Below the pieces are notes generated by a model, which was not told the DNA's origin, did no database searches, and saw only the letters and a program-made list of their open reading frames with translations. DNA of 64,000 nucleotides, taken from positions 1,674,001 through 1,738,000 of the forward strand of contig JANTQA010000023.1 of the NCBI GenBank assembly GCA_027625915.1, given 5' to 3'. Every line of letters starts with the position of its first letter. The first letter of the stretch is position 1. The DNA comes from Anaeramoeba flamelloides (taxonomy: Eukaryota; Metamonada; Anaeramoebidae). Both the position numbers and the translations under genes were made by a program. Shown here piece after piece: positions 47,294 to 58,420 of the stretch.

Positions 47294-50200
47294 TTTACCA
47301 AAAGTGGACCTGTGTAATATTTGAGAATTCTTTGAACTGCTCTGCATCCAAAAGGATGTTTACTTAAAGTTTCAACTCTTTCTGCAAAGATTTTTATAAT
47401 AAATTCAACATCTTCGCTGGATATACATTCAATGCATTTTTGAATAACATGATTTCCGTTTTGATCATACACTAATTGAAGGACATTACCTTTTAATTCT
47501 TGAACCATTTTATGTTTTGATTCTAAATCAGAAACTTCAAAGGCCTTTTGTACAACTCTGCATCCATAGAGATCTAAAGAAAGCTCTAAAATATGCCCAA
47601 ACAAAATATTCATTAAGCTTTTGATATTTTCATTGGAACCTATATTTTAATAGAAAATTAATTTTTTAGCAAATAAAAATTCATTATCAAAATTAATTTT
47701 ATATTTTACAAATTATTTTTGTTCTTTAAACATGAGAATGGATTTTTAAAATCAAGTCTGATAATGTAGGGAAAATTTTTTGGAAAAAAAAAAAGGGTTC
47801 ACAATATCAATCAATGGTGTTTTTCAATAATACGGAATATTATTTTAAATAACAATAATATTTTTTTTTTTTTTTACTACTTTTTTTTTTTTATGAAACC
47901 TGATTGTTTTGCAAATGTTTTTTTTTATTGCAAGATCGATATAGTATACTTGGTAAAAACGTATTATTCTAATCTTATTAAAAAAGTGGGAATTATTGTT
48001 GAGAAATCAATTTGATTTTAATTGGAATTTTCTTTGGATCTTTAATTGAAAGATCAAAATGATCCCTGTTGTTGTTTTTCTCAATAGGTTTGTTTCCTTA
48101 AGAATTTTAGTTTTTCAATTTTTTAAGAAAATATATTGATTGATTAGATTTATTTCAGACGGAATACGGATACCAACTATTCTTTGATGTGTGTGTTATA
48201 CTTCTTATTTCTTATTTATTCTATAAAGGCCAATTATAAAAAATAAATGATATTTGTAAATTTTTGTTGGGCCACTTTAATAGAAACAAAGTTTATGAGT
48301 AATAATTTTGTATCATAAATATTTTGAAATAAAAAAAAAAAGAATAACTTACCATATTCAAAAAATTTTTGAATTACATAATTTCCAAAAACATGTTTAA
48401 TTAAATTAATTGCGTTAAATTCAATTCTTTTCAAAACTTCATCTTTTACCTCCTCTGTAGCGTATTGTAGCTTTTGTTGAATAAACCTTGAACCAAATTG
48501 ATCTTTGCACAATTCAGGAATATATTCAAAAATTTCATATAATTGGTAATTACGTGTATTTTTTTTCCTATTTTTAAACTCTTCCAAAAAGTTCAAATAT
48601 CTTGATTTTTGAGGATTATTTTGTTTCTGGTAATGACGGAAGTTATTATGGTTCTGATGATAATTATGATTTTGATGATAATTATTCATATAATGTTTTT
48701 GATTGGTCGAGTTAATTTGTTGTTGATTCTGGATACTATTGGTGCGGCTATTGCTATTACTGTTGCTGCTGCTGCTGCTGCTGTTATAATAATTATTTTG
48801 GTTCATGTACATATAATTGGGATCCATTTCGTACTGGTCATATTGAGAGTAATATTGGTGAGAATAATATTCGTCTGTATATTGTGGATTTTCCTTTGAA
48901 TATTCGTTTCCATTTGAATAATAATCATAGTTGTTATATTGAATAGAACTTTTCACATTGGACCCAAAAATTATATTTTCAGAATTATTAAAATTGTTTG
49001 GATAATACGAATATTGGTTATCTAAAGAATTGGAAAGATTCGTTCCTGTATTGTTGTAAAACTGTTGTATTGAATTTTTATTTTGGTTTTGAAATGGTAT
49101 TTGTGTGTTTTGTGTCTGTGTCTGTGGTAATGAATGAGACTGGACTTGATAGTTTTGTAGGCGTTTTGTTTTTGTAAATTTTATATTTTTGCTTTGGTTT
49201 TGAAGATTTAATTGATTTTGGAAATTAAATTCAGTATTATATTTCGTTTTTGTTTCATAATCAGACTCTGATCCAGAACTTAAATTTGGATTCGAATTTG
49301 AATTAGAGCTATAGTATAATTCTGATTTTTGATCCAAGTGTTTATTTGTTTTTGTTATATTTTCTTTAAATATCGATTTCTTTAAATTTGATAATTCACC
49401 CAAGCTTTGAGAGTGTGGTATTTGTTGATTTTGAATTTCAAAATTTGGAAAAACCAAGAAATCGGAATTCTCTTTATGTAATGAAGTGTTTTTTTTTAAT
49501 TCAAACAAGCTTGATGAGTTTTTGGTTTTTCCTTGGGAAATTGAAGACAAGGAGGTTGACCTCTGTAGCGATTGTAAAGAATTATTATTTTTCTTATAAT
49601 TTATATTAAAATTTTGTTTGTTTCTATTGTGATCATTTGTGCTTGTGTTTGTGTTGTTTTCATTAATTTCATTCTGGGCATTGTTGTTATTATTGTTTTG
49701 TTGTTTTTTAACTGTTTTCATTTGATTTTTTAATGTTAGTTTGTTAAATTCCAAATTTAAAGATGTCAAGGAGGATTGGCCAAGCGGACTTTTAGCTCGA
49801 GATTTTGATTGTGTTAGTGTACCTAGTAAAGAATGGTTTGGAATTTGAATAGTGTTTTTTTTTTTTAATTTATGATTTGTTTCCTTTTCGTTATTTTGAT
49901 TCTTATTTTCTTCACGATCATTATTTGGTTTGTTTTTGGATTGTTCTTGATTCAGTTCCTTGTTATTTGATTCCAATGTTTTGTTGTTATTTAAATTTGG
50001 ATTTAGATTAAATGGTGATATATTCGGACTTGAATTGTGTCTTTTTGAAAAAGATTTCCAAAGATTTGATTTTTTTTTTTGTTCAGAATCTGTTTTTTGA
50101 AGATCTTTTACTAATAAATCAATCGAGCTGTTACTTAGTTGTTTACGATCTTTGGAAGAGAAAAATTATATTTGTTTTTTTTTTTTTTTTTTTTATAATT

Positions 50201-53200
50201 ATTATGAAGATGATTGAGATTTGTTTTTTTTCAAAAGATATCAAAACGAAAATAAATTTATAATTGAGAAAAATGGTTATTTTGAAAAGAAAATTATAAT
50301 CAAATTATTTGTAACAATATTTTTTTAAAAATTATCCATCAAGTTTAACGATTTGAAAATATCAGGAACATTTACTAATTGCTTAAATATCTATTACTAT
50401 GATGTAATGAAAAAAAAATTCAAATAAACTTTTATCCTTTGTGTTTAAAATAAGAAAAAAGGGAAACAATAGAAAATATTGTTCATTTTGTATGGGTAGG
50501 TTCTTCCTATGAAAAAGAAAAATTAATATTCCAAAAGAAATTAAAAGAAATAAATCTCAATGAATTATTCTTAAAACCAAAACCGTTTAAAATTATTTTC
50601 ATTGATTAATAATCATGAAATCTATGATTTTACGCTTAAATTTCTGAAAGGGGATTTAAGAATAAGGGAATTTAGTGTGTAATTTGTACTTATTTAATCA
50701 AAATAATAATAAAAAAGCATATGATTTTTTGTTTTTTTTTAATTTTTCCCTTTTATTTTTTTTGTTTTATTTGGAATACAAAAGATTAAATATAAAAACA
50801 TTAATACCAGGTAACTTGTATGTGATTAAATATTAAGTTTTGCAAAATATAAAAATAAAATAAGATTTTCTTTTTTCCCTTATTTTTATGTTAAATGGTT
50901 ATTAGTTTATGAGATATTTCATTTTTTTGTTATTATGTATTGTTTTTAATTGATTATCATTATTAGAGTAACTAAATTGGTTTTATAATGGTTTACTTTC
51001 CTTTTCTAGAATGATTTGGTTCAAAGTTTGTTTTGTTTTTTTTCACAGTTTAAGTCATGATCTAAGTTTTCATTGAAAAGGAAATCTAATAAATTTTCAA
51101 AATTTCTTTTGTTTATAAAATAAAAAAAAAATAGATGTTCTTAATAATTCTTTTAAGAATTACAACACTGAGAACCCCTCCACATAATCTTTCCGTTGAA
51201 TTTTAATTTTATTTTTAAAAATCATTCAGTCCTTGTAAATGAAAAACGGGAAAATTCATCTGTTTTAAAAGGGCAAAGTCTAAAACTTTTAACAATTGTA
51301 ATTGAAATTGCCTAAAAGAATGAATCAAACATTATGAGTAACACTTTTTTAAAAATTTGAATTCTTCACTTTTTTAAAAGTGCTATCCTCAAAAATTAAA
51401 TATAGAAAATAAAAATAATTTTTTTCAGGGTTCAATACTACTTTCATATCAAAAAGGATCTCAAAAATAATGATTATCAGATTAAATTAACAAATTAATT
51501 TTATCTAATTTGTTTCATCTTGAGATAAGATTCTTCATTTTAAAAAAGTTCTTCCCATTTTTAATCAAAAGATTTTTTCTAATTGTTTAATAATTCAATT
51601 CTTTCAAGCAGTTTTACATAGTCAACTGTTATATGGATGAGAAATATTTGATTAAAAACAGAAAGTGGTTTTAAAAAACATTGATCTATGGATCAATAAA
51701 AAAACAATTACATAATGCTTATTAAGCAACACACATTATCCAAGACTTATTTAGAAAACAGAGACAGAAATTTATTATGTAAGTAAGGATCACAATATAC
51801 AAAAGAGAATTTAAACTAAAAAAAAATAGGTTTTGATAAACGAATAATTATCTTCCTTTTCCTTCAGGGATAAAGAATCAGAAAATATCAATAGGAAATC
51901 TCAAAATTTTTAAAAAAAAATAGTAATTGGGCTAGATAATTACCAAATTAATCAATTAAAAAATAGTTCTTTTTGGAAAAGCAAAGGGGAATTTTCCAGA
52001 ATTTAAAAGAATTGAGTAAAATCTTTAATTTTTCTCTATTCTTTTGAATTCTGGAAAAGCTAACGACGTTTTTTTTTAATTTCAGAAATTAAAAGAAAAT
52101 TTTTGAAATTTTCTTTTGATTTTGAAAAATAAAAAAAAAACTAACAGCAAATTTCTTGAGAGTTTTGTTTACTTTAAGAAATTTTCTTTTTATTTAGCAA
52201 AGTATAAAAAACCTAACGGAGATTTTCTTGATGTTTTCCATTTTATTAGTGACGTGTTCTAGGTTTTTTTGAGGTTTTCTATTTTATTTGTGAATTGTTC
52301 TAGGTTTTTTTGAGGTTTTCTAAATAAATATAAAACTCAAAAAAACCTAACGAAAATCTATTGATTTTACAAATAAACAGAAAACTCGAGAAAGAAAAAC
52401 TACACTTTTCCAGGAGTCAAAAGAATTGACTCTATTCTTTTAAATTGCGAAATACCTAAATACAAAAAAAATATTTAAAATGGAAAAGTTCAACTTTTAT
52501 TTTATAATTTTGAAAATATACAAATTATTTTAAACAGATATTCTTATTTTATGAATGAAAATAAATGACAATTTTGTAAATTATAAATAAAAAATAAATA
52601 AAAATTTGGGAATCATTCAAGATTTGGATGATTTTGCCTGTGATCGTGTCGTCAAGTGCCGTAGAGTGCCTAGGTTTTTTTAACTTTTTGTAATGTAAAG
52701 AAAATTAAATAAATTTTCTTTACATTTCAAAAAGTAAAAAAAAGCTAACGGCGATTTTCCAGGATTCAAAAGAATTGCGTAAAATCTTTGATTTTACTCC
52801 ATTCTTTTAAATTCTGGAAAACCTAACGAATTGTCGAGGCATATTAAAATAATCATAAAATCTGAATTTCTAAATTAGAAAAAAAACTGAATATTTCTGC
52901 ATTAAATAAAAAAAAAATAATATTTTTAATGCTATTAGTAAAAAGGGATTCAATGTTTTTATTCAACTCTGGTGAATAATAAAAATAATGTTTGAATCTT
53001 TTAAAAAAAATCTATATATTGGATTACGAATTTGGAAAGTGCCGTCAAGTGCCGTTAGCTTTTCCATAATTCAAAAGAATAGAGAAAAATCAAAGATTTT
53101 TACTCAATTCTCTTATATTAAAAAAAAGCTAACGTGAAGTGCCGTCAAGTACCTAGGTTTTCTTGAGGTTTTCTGTTTTATTTGTGGAGTGTTCTAGGTT

Positions 53201-55951
53201 TTTTTTACTTTAGAAATAAACAGAAAATTTATTAAAATTTTCGGTTTATTTCTAAAGTAAAAAAAACCTAACCAAAATCAAAGGATTTTTTAAAGAAACA
53301 GAAAACTCATGAAAACCTAACGGTACTTTTCCATAATTCAAAAGAATAGAGAAAAATTAAAAAATTTACTCAATTCTCTTAAATTCTGGAAAAGCTAACT
53401 TCGGTTTTTTTTTTCACTTTTTGTTTTTGTTTCGAAAATCAATAGATTTTCTAATCAAAACAAAAATTCAAAAAAACCTAACGGAAAAATAATAGCAATT
53501 AAAACTCCACCCTTGAATTACAATAAATAAATAAAAAGAATATTTGTGAATTTAAAAAAGAAAGAAGATGAAAAGAAAATTGTTCCCATTCGAAATTCAA
53601 ATACCATTAAAACAATTTAAATCCCCCATATTTCTTATTTGTTAATTTTTCTCGAAGAAAAGAATAATTAAGAAGAAAAATATCTTTTTGAAATCCAAAA
53701 TTTTTTTTCATCTTTTGTATTGAGTGGGTTACTAATTCTCAATTAAAAATAAATCAATATGTGATCTACGATAACTTTCGAAAAATAAATAATCAAAATC
53801 AAGGTATTTTTGAGAAAAAAATGGTATATTAGCAAAAGCGACACCCTTTTTTCAATTTAAATTGATTTGAAATTTTTATTGTTAATACAAGTGTAACAGT
53901 TTCGAAGTCACTCTATTTGGTGCTTTTTGAGATCTAAAAGATTTGTTTTTTTTTTATTTTTTTGGATTTTTGAAATGAGTTAGTTTACTTTAACCAAAGA
54001 ATATGACAGAATCATTACTTTGCCAAATATAAAGGGTTATAAAGCAAACCACGATTTGAATTAACTTGAATTTAAATCGATTTTGTACTGAACCCAAAAT
54101 TAATTTGAACCAAATTGAAGAAATTTGAGCATTTGAAAAAAGAAAAAAACAAGAAGCAATTAGATTTTTTTTTCTTTTTGCTTTTTTATATTTCAGGGAT
54201 ACTTTGAAAACTTCTTTTTTTTTTTTTTGTTTTTTGTCAGTAGATAATCCTGTGAAACTGTTCTTTATTAATTGAATTTTTGTAATTAAAGATCCTTTGT
54301 CAATTTTGTTTTTTACATAGATTAAATTTGGATTTTTGTTATTTGAGAATCCTTTGAATTTTTTTGTTATGTTGCATTTTTTGTAATTAAGAATATTTGT
54401 TAATTTTTTGTGATTTGAATTTTTGTTATTGAGATCTTTTGAAACTTTTTTTTGTTATCTGTGTTTGTGTTATTGGGATTGTTACCAGAATTTTTTTTTG
54501 TTTCTCTAAATTTGAATTATATTCTTTGAGATCCTATCAAATTTTTTATTTTTGTTGTTATTTGAATTTTCAGTCTTGAAACCCATTGGATTTCTTTTTA
54601 GTTTTTTTTTTTAGATTTACTGTCTGAGATCCTGTGGAATTATTCTCGATAATTGAATTGTAATTCTTGAAGATCTTGTGAAATTTTTTTTATTTTTGTG
54701 CTATTTGTATTTGAAGAATTGAAATGCTTTGATTCTTTTATTTTAATTTCTTTTTAATTTTTTTCAACATTAAGAAGAGCACCTACACAATCTCATTATT
54801 CGTGAGTAATTCGCTCCATCGGGTATGAAAGAAATACACGGCAGTGAAGAGAGTCTAAGGGAAAATTTTTGATATTAATTCATATTTGCTAATTCGATTT
54901 TACTTGAAAAATAAATAAAAGTATCTGTTTGAAATTATTTGTTGTAAAAATTATTCTGTTGATATTGGATCTACTGGTTTGGGTTTGGGTTGTTGTTGTA
55001 TTTGGTTGAACAAGATTTACTTTACTGTTTGTGAAAAAATAAATTGAAGAATATTTTCATTTTTCTTTCTGAAAAAAAGCACAATAAGTCTGGAAAAGGT
55101 CTCGACTTTTTAAGACACCAAATTGGTAATACTCGGTTTTTCACGTTTTAAAACCTGAGCTTTAATGATTCATTTTATTCAAAAAATTTTGTATTTTTTT
55201 TTTTTTTTTTTTTTGGAAAGAGGAAGGAAAATTTTGTTCAATTTATTTTTCAATTAACAGTATTTAAAACGAACCAAAAAGAAATGAGTCTTTTAAAATA
55301 ATGATTTTTGATTTTTTTTTCGATACTTTTTTCATTGCAAGTTTAAAAATGGACAAATTGTATTTGGGAGTTAAAAGGAAAATAATTTTTTTGGAAAAAG
55401 GAAATCGTTGTTGAAGAAAAAAGAAAATAAAAAAAAAATTTATTACTTTTATTGAGGGTGTTTAATCGGTTTGATGAGAAATTGTCTAACTTTGGGTTTG
55501 GGTTTGTTGAAAGGTTCATTGGGAAAAGAGACTTTTTTAAAAAAATCTCTTTGTCTTTGTTCGAGATGCGTGGTGGGGATTTTAAAATTGGTTTTTCCTT
55601 TATTTATTAAAAATTATCAGAAACACATTTGATTGGAAAGTAAAGTAATAACAAAAAAAACAAGATTTGAGAACATTTGAATTAATAAATATAAACAATT
55701 TGTAAAGAAAATTTAGACTAAAACAGAAAGTGCTTCGATTTGAAATCTAATCTAGATGTTTCAAAAAAAATAATTATAAAAAAAAAAAAAAATAGACAAA
55801 CTTGTTTATCTAAATTAGGTGGTGCAGAGCTGGGCCGATAATCGAATAATAGGTCTTTAGTTTTTGGTGAGATAGAAGAAGACCAATAAGGAGTACCAAA
55901 AGATTTGTTTAGTTGAATTGGTTTGCTTTTTTCTTGCGGGTGATTACTCAT
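42606..55951 (-). CDS. Pumilio/PUF-family RNA-binding protein, five exons
   Basis: Exons 55951-55802, 55597-55447, 50149-48353, 47639-47299 and 43049-42606 join with phases 0, 1, 1, 0 into 960 codons plus stop. The N-terminus carries DYRPSSAPPNL, like the SAPP motif of plant and fungal Pumilios, then a Ser/Asn/Gln-rich region. The C-terminus holds eight PUF repeats with cores SRFIQQ, NYVIQK, CRVVQK, NHVIQK, CRAVQR, NYVIQ, SNVVEK and NYVVQR, then a terminal half-repeat with KHVVEK. These recognition residues equal those of human PUM1 repeat by repeat, so binding to UGUAUAUA in mRNA 3' ends and repression of those mRNAs is expected. Repeats 2 and 3 meet at the exon 3/4 junction (FFEYG then SNENIK). 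Introns are about 0.2, 5.3, 0.7 and 4.2 kb; the last three contain repeats. The exon 2 splice sites are supported by phase and open frame only. Confidence 0.88.
44027..44565 (+). mobile_element. MITE family A, copy 2 (mariner-derived)
   Basis: Ends with CCAAATTTTTGGAATTTAGTTT before TA at 44566-44567, and begins after TA with AATCCCCATTCCAAAAATTT. The interior is the inverted copy of 38532-39061 (shared KTKKTKNEI and CSIVILSTV when translated). It lies in the 4.2 kb Pumilio intron, antisense to the gene. Confidence 0.8.
44611..45213 (+). mobile_element. MITE family B, copy 3
   Basis: The right end CTTTTTTTGGAAATAGCTTA (45194-45213) is the complement of the family B end; the left end at 44613 (TTTTTCCAAAAAAGTTTG) is decayed. 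The interior shares ATTGGTATTAATATT and neighbouring sequence with 11885-12410. It starts 45 bp after family A copy 2 within the same Pumilio intron. Confidence 0.7.
45809..47066. mobile_element. 1.26 kb element with ATCGNGAT subterminal repeats
   Basis: The ends TAGAGGATTTTACGATATC and, on the other strand, TAGAGGTTTTGATGATAAC are imperfect inverted repeats. Inside the left end (45870-45990) lie about seven degenerate units of roughly 20 bp around ATCGTGATA or ATCGCGATAA; the right end (46990-47045) has two to three more. Subterminal repeats of this sort are typical of hAT- or Mutator-like DNA transposons, where they bind transposase. The middle has only a short frame at 46660-46851 with no recognisable domain. 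Host site: Pumilio intron 4. Confidence 0.6.
47890..48300 (+). repeat. Dispersed repeat E, copy 2
   Basis: Direct copy of 2745-3170, filling most of the 713 bp Pumilio intron 3. It reaches to within about 55 bp of the exon 3 donor side and is antisense to the gene. Confidence 0.65.
50745..50890 (-). mobile_element. Fragment of MITE family A
   Basis: Matches about 38910-39040: TTTATTTGGA, then AAAACATTAATAC, GGTAACTT and ATGTG in the same order. Ends are lost. It lies in the 5.3 kb Pumilio intron 2. Confidence 0.55.
51990..53510. repeat. Modular palindromic repeat cluster, right copy
   Basis: The same modules as at 180-880, more numerous: pairs of TTCCAGAATT... and ...AATTCTGGAAAAGCTAAC, CTAGGTTTTTTTGAGGTTTT with its complement, and GAAAATCTATTGATTTTAC. 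GTGCCGTCAAGTGCC words stand between blocks (52650, 53040, 53125). Modules appear inserted in one another at CCTAACG or CTAACG. It lies in Pumilio intron 2. Confidence 0.7.
53511..55446. other. Rest of Pumilio intron 2, nothing firm
   Basis: T-rich with direct repeats of TTTTTGTTATTTGA-like words around 54290-54720. A less A+T-rich patch at 54780-54865 has no open frame or tRNA shape that I could support. Confidence 0.4.
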
Positions 55952-56939
55952 TTCGATTAAATCGAGCCAGTAGAAAGAAAAAATTCAAAAAATGATCGAA
56001 AAATCTTTTTGGAATTAAATCTCAAAAAAGATTTTTATTTGTTAGTGTGTGCCTAGTGTTTGGATTTTTGTTTGTGTTTTCACTGTGTTGAATTTTAGAA
56101 TTTAAAGTAAAAACAAATAATTGTGGAAATCAAACCCAAAAAAAAAATTTTTTTTAGATTTAGTTATTATTTACAGATATATTTGCTTGATTCTTGACTT
56201 TTGGTTTGAATCCTGCTTTAAATTGTGATCGATTCAAATCAAAATCGTGTTCTTGGCAAACAGCAACAGAACCATAAAACAATTACCTCCAATAAAGAAG
56301 TATTATAAAAAAAATAATCAAAAATCCCTAAAAATCTCTTTGATAAACAAAAATTGTGATCTTGAGCTTATAGGTGTAGGATTGCCACTTATTGAAGTCA
56401 CTTAAAAGCTACCTTTGTTGAGGTGCTTGCTGAGGTATTGAGTTTCAAAGTTTTTTGACCATGAAGTTTTTTCAATAGTGAGTACATTTTTGTAAAGTAC
56501 CTCTAATTATTTTGGTTTGGGCGAAGCCTATTTAATTTTTATTTATTTCAAATTTTTATAAAATCTAATTTCTTTTTTTTCACGATCCAAACATACACAC
56601 ACTTACACACAGACAGAATTTACAAGAGACCAAGAACCCCTTAAAAAGATTATCAAGAATAAATAAAAATTCCACAATACTGATAAAATTAAATATCTGA
56701 AAATTTTTGTTTCATTTTAAATTTATTATAACAGATTGAATAAAGTATTTTATTGGTTTAAATGTTAAAAAAACTTTGTAAAATTGGTTTGGTCTCGAAA
56801 TATACTTTGTCTTGGGTTGTTTTAAATGTTGATCTACTAGAGATTACTAAAAAGGGAATTGAACAAAAAATTTGACAAAATAAATTTCAACTTATGAGGC
56901 TATCATTAATAAAAAATTAATAATTTCTTTATGAAACTA
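55952..56939. other. 5' flank of the Pumilio gene
   Basis: Upstream of the Pumilio ATG on the minus strand. About 56390-56520 is less A+T-rich and, read on the minus strand, offers a GTAGCT donor after AACAAAG; a noncoding 5' exon is possible but unproven. Confidence 0.35.
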
Positions 56940-58420
56940 TATTTTATATAAAGTATTTTTTCATTTTGTTTAGTAAAAAAATCTTATATAAAACCCTGAC
57001 TTTTTGATTCAAAAATAGTCAAATTTTTTTTTCAAAAAGATAGAACATATAATTTATAACATAATTATCTATAAAGAAGATCTACAAAAAAAAAAAAAAA
57101 CACTTTAATAACGAAGCCACTAAGTTGTGGGGTAACTCAGTATACAAACTCTACTTTATTTACAAAAAACAAATCATTATTATTATTTTAAACTTATATA
57201 AAATATAATTTTTTGATTCAAAGAATAGTATAAATCAATTTTTTATTTTTTTTATATCAAAAAATAAGAAAAAAACAATCAAACTATAAAAGATAAAAGT
57301 CTCCCTATAATAGTTTTATAACCCCTAGACAATTAGACTTTAAACTCCAAGATATACTATTTAATTTGTGTATTTCAGAGCAATAATTAATGTACGGATC
57401 ATAATTATTTTAATAAGTTAGTAATAACCCAAAGATTACAAGCATCAAACAGTTTTATTATTATATCTCAAATTTATTTATATTTTCAAATAAATTAAAA
57501 GAATCCAGGCATAAATGGAACAAGTGATAACTTAATATTTTGAGTGTTTTTTATTAAATTTTTCATTTTTCCAAAAAATCTAAAAATTTTCCTTTATACC
57601 CCGAAGTGGGAACTTTTTTATCAGTGAACTTGGTGTCCCCTATAGTAAAAAATTTGTTTTAATAATAGAATAAAAATTTTTAAGGGAGAAATAGAAAATC
57701 AAAGATTGAAAATAATTTTCAGAAATCAAAAAAAAAAAAAAAATCAAAGCATTTGTATTCTTTCATTAAAATGTTTTTTTTTTTTTTTGATATTAGAAAC
57801 CCCACATTCAGTAGCAAAAAGGTTCTCCCGTTGGAGAACATAGGAAACTTTTTAGATTTTTTTGAAAAATGACAAATTTTGTAAAAAAACTTAGTAATTA
57901 AGATATTCCTTTTTGCACATGTTGATTAATAATTCTAATAATATTAAATAGATATATATGATCAAATATTTAGTTTAAATAATGAAAATTGGTTAGATTA
58001 TACTCAAATTATTTAAAAATAAAACCTTGGTTAAATTTTAAATTTTTCAAAATTTTTTTAAAAATAAAATTAAATGATCAATTTTTCAGGATCTTCAAGG
58101 GTTATATATTAGATTGAATTTTTATTGAATATTTGAATATGTTCAAAATGTAAAATCTATGTGTTCATAGAGGTTCTAAGAAAATTGACTAAAGTGGGAT
58201 TTTTTCAATAATTATTTGTTTTAAATATTGTTCTTTTTGGTTTTTCTCATCTAGAAAAAAAAATAATGGAACAGATTCAGTGCTTTTTAGAAGTAAGAAA
58301 ATGTGAAAAAATGGGTTCTTTTAAAAATTATTATTCATTACTCTTAAATTTAGAAATGGGTTTATTTATTGATTTTTTGTAGGGATAAACACTTTTTGTC
58401 TTTGGAGAAAAAAAAAGAGA
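56940..58420 (+). repeat. Dispersed 1.2 kb repeat D, copy 3 (diverged)
   Basis: Shares ordered anchors with copies 1 and 2: CACTTT then AAGCCACTAAGTT, TATAATTTTTTGATTCAAAG at about 57210, and a closing block ATTCATT..CTCT..AAATT..GAAATGGGTTTATTTATT. It is more diverged than the other two and has extra insertions. Confidence 0.6.

Noticed and set aside
54780-54865. Possible exon or structural RNA in a less A+T-rich patch
   Set aside because: No frame with usable splice phases fits the Pumilio gene, and no tRNA cloverleaf or other known RNA shape could be drawn.
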